In this document: positions 57,813 to 60,000 of the stretch, in pieces
Position numbering within the stretch: the stretch's first letter is position 1
How the letters are laid out: every line of letters starts with the position of its first letter
Source: Cryptomeria japonica
Taxonomy: Eukaryota > Streptophyta > Pinopsida > Cupressales > Cupressaceae
Direction of reading: 5' to 3'
NCBI RefSeq assembly: GCF_030272615.1
Contig: NC_081409.1
Coordinates: forward strand, 875,432,594 to 875,492,593
Length of the DNA stretch: 60,000 bases
Notes under the pieces: model-generated
Database searches by the model: none
Seen by the model: only the letters and a program-made list of their open reading frames with translations
What the model was told of the DNA's origin: nothing
Made by a program: the position numbers and the translations under genes

Positions 57813-58468
57813 GATAGTCCCAAAGATACTGAGAGGGGGGGTGAATCGGTATCTAACTAGTTAACAAATTCTTTAACCTTATTAAGTATTTTGCATTCCA
57901 AAACAATGTACTGGTAAACAAGAATTAATACCGTAAATAGGAACAATAAAGATAACATAGAAAGAACACCATAACACAAGATTTTTAACGAGGAAACCCG
58001 GTATGGGAAAAACCTCGGTGGGATTTGTGACCCACAATATTCACTCATTGGCCAATGAATGGGTATTACTTACAATGAGGTGCCTGCACATGCAGGAAGG
58101 CCAGCTGCCTAGAGATTACTGCTCAAATACAAAAGGAAGTCTCACTGAATTACAAAATGGATTATGAGAATCCAATATAATGTACTTCTACAATTTAGCA
58201 TTTGCTATGCCAGGTTCAGTACCGGTTTAAGCTTATACTATAACCATAAACCCTAATACAAAATCTACCTTAATATTCACTCGTCACTTCTGCATTATGC
58301 CATGTCGGCTTTACAAAAGATATTTACAAATAAATACAATAAACAAAACTTTATTCCTATCGGTTGGGGTACCAGTATACATTGTTGTCACTACCGGTGA
58401 AGTGTTTGCCAGTACCGGTGCCTACCGGTGTCTTTACCAGATGAATGTCGGGTGGTAGAATGCCAACA
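57813..58468 (-). repeat. Inner part of F's 3' LTR
   Basis: Begins with D's right target duplication, GATAG. Contains the GAGGAAACCCGG...GGGAAAAACC block found in all Copia LTRs here (about 57989-58023) and ends TGCCAACA next to the PPT. With the outer piece, the LTR would be about 670 bp. Confidence 0.85.
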
Positions 58469-58482
58469 ATCTCCCCCTTTGG
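58469..58482 (-). other. Polypurine tract of element F
   Basis: CCAAAGGGGGAGAT on the minus strand, identical to those of A and B. Confidence 0.9.
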
Positions 58483-58667
58483 CATTGATGGCAACACTTG
58501 TGAGAAATCCAAAAATCTGTTTCCAAAAATGAAGTCCAAAACTTTACCAAAAATGTGTGCTCCTCCTGAGCAGATGATCTCCTCTGAATACTATTTTTCT
58601 CTATCTACTACTCCCTCTTTGACATCAATGACAAAGGTTGTCAAAAATTGTCAAATGAGTGCAAATT

Positions 58668-60000
58668 TCAGCTTGAACTTTGTAACCAGTTGGTTACAAT
58701 TTGGAATATGTCTACTAAAACCAAGTTTAAGCTCCGAATAAACCTATTACTATCCTTCATAGTCGTGTCAGTTATCTGGATTGTACTGGTGAGATGATGC
58801 ATATGTTCCTCCGATGTCTTTTGTCCTTGAATTAATGCCTCAGAGATTTCTTTCCGTAGAGAGATAAGGTTATCTAACTTAGGACTGATTTTACACTTAA
58901 GATCTTTGGATTTTCCCTTTATCCTTTCCTTCTCTTTCTCTAACTTCTCCAGTTTTTCTTCATATCCAGTAATTTCTTGCTCAATAACTGATATGGGTTT
59001 AGATGACCTAATGATATTATTAGCTATATCATCTATCTCCTCTTGAACTTTGCTAATTTCTTTATCAATGTTAACTGTCAACAGATTTGTCTTGCAAGTA
59101 TCTTTGTATTGTTCCATATACTCCAAAATTGTTGCATTTAGTGCTGGTAAAAGTGTATCGATGTGTTATGTGCACTTGTTTATTGTTTCCTCAAAGAATT
59201 TTCCTTTTTCCTTCTCCATTTTCTCCTTGAATGTTTCCTCATTTATTTCATCAACTGTCAGTATGTTTCTAGAAATATATTTAGACAATGTGTCTAACTG
59301 ACCTAAAGAATCCTTTACTTGATCTAAATTGCATTTGGGTGCAATCAACTTAAGAATAGGAATTGTGTCATCAATTGCCTTATAGGACAATGCATTACAA
59401 TTATTTATTTTCTTTATTGAATCTAGAAGTACTTCAGTCACATTAGTAGGTCTAAATTTTGTTAGTGAAGTATCAAATTTCTGGCCAACTACCTTTACAA
59501 TTTCTATGCTTTTAGTGGGAGTAACCAATTTACCTGAATCAACCTTTGGTGGGTCAGTCTATGTTTGCATTTGCACTAGCAATAGTTTTGGTTTCTTTAT
59601 GATTTCTGGTTTCACTACCTCAATGTGTACCTATGTATCTACCGGTTTCTTTGGTTGTTTCACTGTGTTATCCACTGCTGGTGTCTCTATTACTATCTTT
59701 GCAAGTTTCTTTGTGCTTGCATTAGTATTGCCAGTAACCATTCCATTGTCCAAGGTTTCTACTGAATGCTCTGCTTGTTCTACCTTCTTTGTTTGTGTCT
59801 CAACCCCAATATTATCTACATGTGTTCCAACCTCAATATTATCTGTTGGTTGCTCAGTAGCAATATCATTCTTTTCTTTTGTGCTCTCCGTATCAACTAC
59901 AATGTTTACTTCCTAAGTGTCAATATTCATAGTGTACAAAATTTCTGACTCAGGGTTGATATCCTCATATGGTGTATCCACATTCTCAGTAGCTGGTGTG
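58668..60000 (-). pseudogene. 3'-terminal reading frame of element F: acidic, coiled-coil protein of unknown function
   Basis: A single minus-strand frame enters from the window edge and runs to a stop at 58668, about 440 codons seen. It is interrupted by three TAG and one TAA but no shift. The upstream part (60000 to about 59530) is rich in Thr, Val, Glu, Lys and Pro. From about 59530 it becomes helical: ILKLIAPKCNLDQVKDSLGQ, then EETFKEKMEKEKGKFFEET. The last ~150 codons hold a strong heptad-like stretch, ITGYEEKLEKLEKEKERIKG, with flanking helices. It contains no RT, RNase H or integrase motif, although in A and B the RNase H ends only ~370-440 bp from the PPT. An env-like or accessory frame (as known at the 3' end of Sireviruses), or the gene of a non-autonomous element, would both fit. 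I do not recognise a family. Confidence 0.65.

Noticed and set aside
59506-59916. Plus-strand 136-codon hydrophobic open frame (membrane-protein look)
   Set aside because: It is antisense to the Thr/Val/Glu/Lys-rich part of F's frame, whose complement naturally reads as Phe/Ser/Cys/Val-rich; no start context or family match.

Overview
The window is a plant nuclear intergenic region built almost entirely of LTR retrotransposons nested inside one another. I see no host gene, tRNA or rRNA. The organism is a land plant with a large, old, repeat-rich genome. A gymnosperm would fit (long-lived degenerate nests, few recent copies), but this is inference; nothing in the sequence fixes the species.

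Layout. (1) 1-24997, element E (+ strand): a Ty3/Gypsy-type element whose 5' LTR is cut by the window edge. It has a PBS, a polypurine tract (PPT) and a 3' LTR, but no reverse transcriptase, RNase H or integrase. It holds a low-complexity gag-like frame, two exactly 22-bp-periodic arrays in its leader, and an antisense two-exon relic near its 3' end. Inside E lie module X (5851-13373: two 2.57-kb direct repeats around a decayed unknown minus-strand reading frame) and element A (13682-22052, minus-strand Ty1/Copia with TSD CAATC). A is split in its RT by solo LTR S1 (15785-17474). (2) 25033-39422, element C (+ strand Copia). Its gag-protease linker is interrupted by element B (26876-37157, minus-strand Copia, TSD AGAAG). 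B's left LTR holds solo LTR S2 (27838-30207, TSD CAAAT), which holds a probable solo LTR S3 (28443-29354, TSD AATGG). (3) C's RT is cut by element F (from about 39423, minus-strand Copia-like, running off the right edge). F's LTR was hit near its end by element D (39441-57812, minus-strand Ty3/Gypsy of the Tat type, TSD GATAG). Beyond D, the rest of F's LTR and F's 3'-terminal reading frame, rich in predicted coiled coil, fill the window.

How the parts relate. D is the most complete element: gag, protease, a G-patch-like linker, RT with YVDD, a degenerate RNase H, a second RNase H with all four acidic residues, and a DD35E integrase. Between integrase and 3' LTR, on the opposite strand, it carries a gene of the plant mobile domain (PMD) family with its own TATA box and one GT-AG intron. 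E shares D's PPT region, LTR start, PBS type, a polyprotein linker motif and a shortened antisense gene with the same 26-codon first exon. E therefore looks like a non-autonomous relative of D-type elements. S1 and S2 are two copies of one LTR family.

Decay. Every coding region is broken. In D nearly all internal stops are TGA or TAG where C-to-T change of an Arg or Gln codon is the simplest explanation, as expected for methylated repeats. From hand counts over short samples, D's LTRs differ least and those of A and B most, so D is probably the youngest full element.
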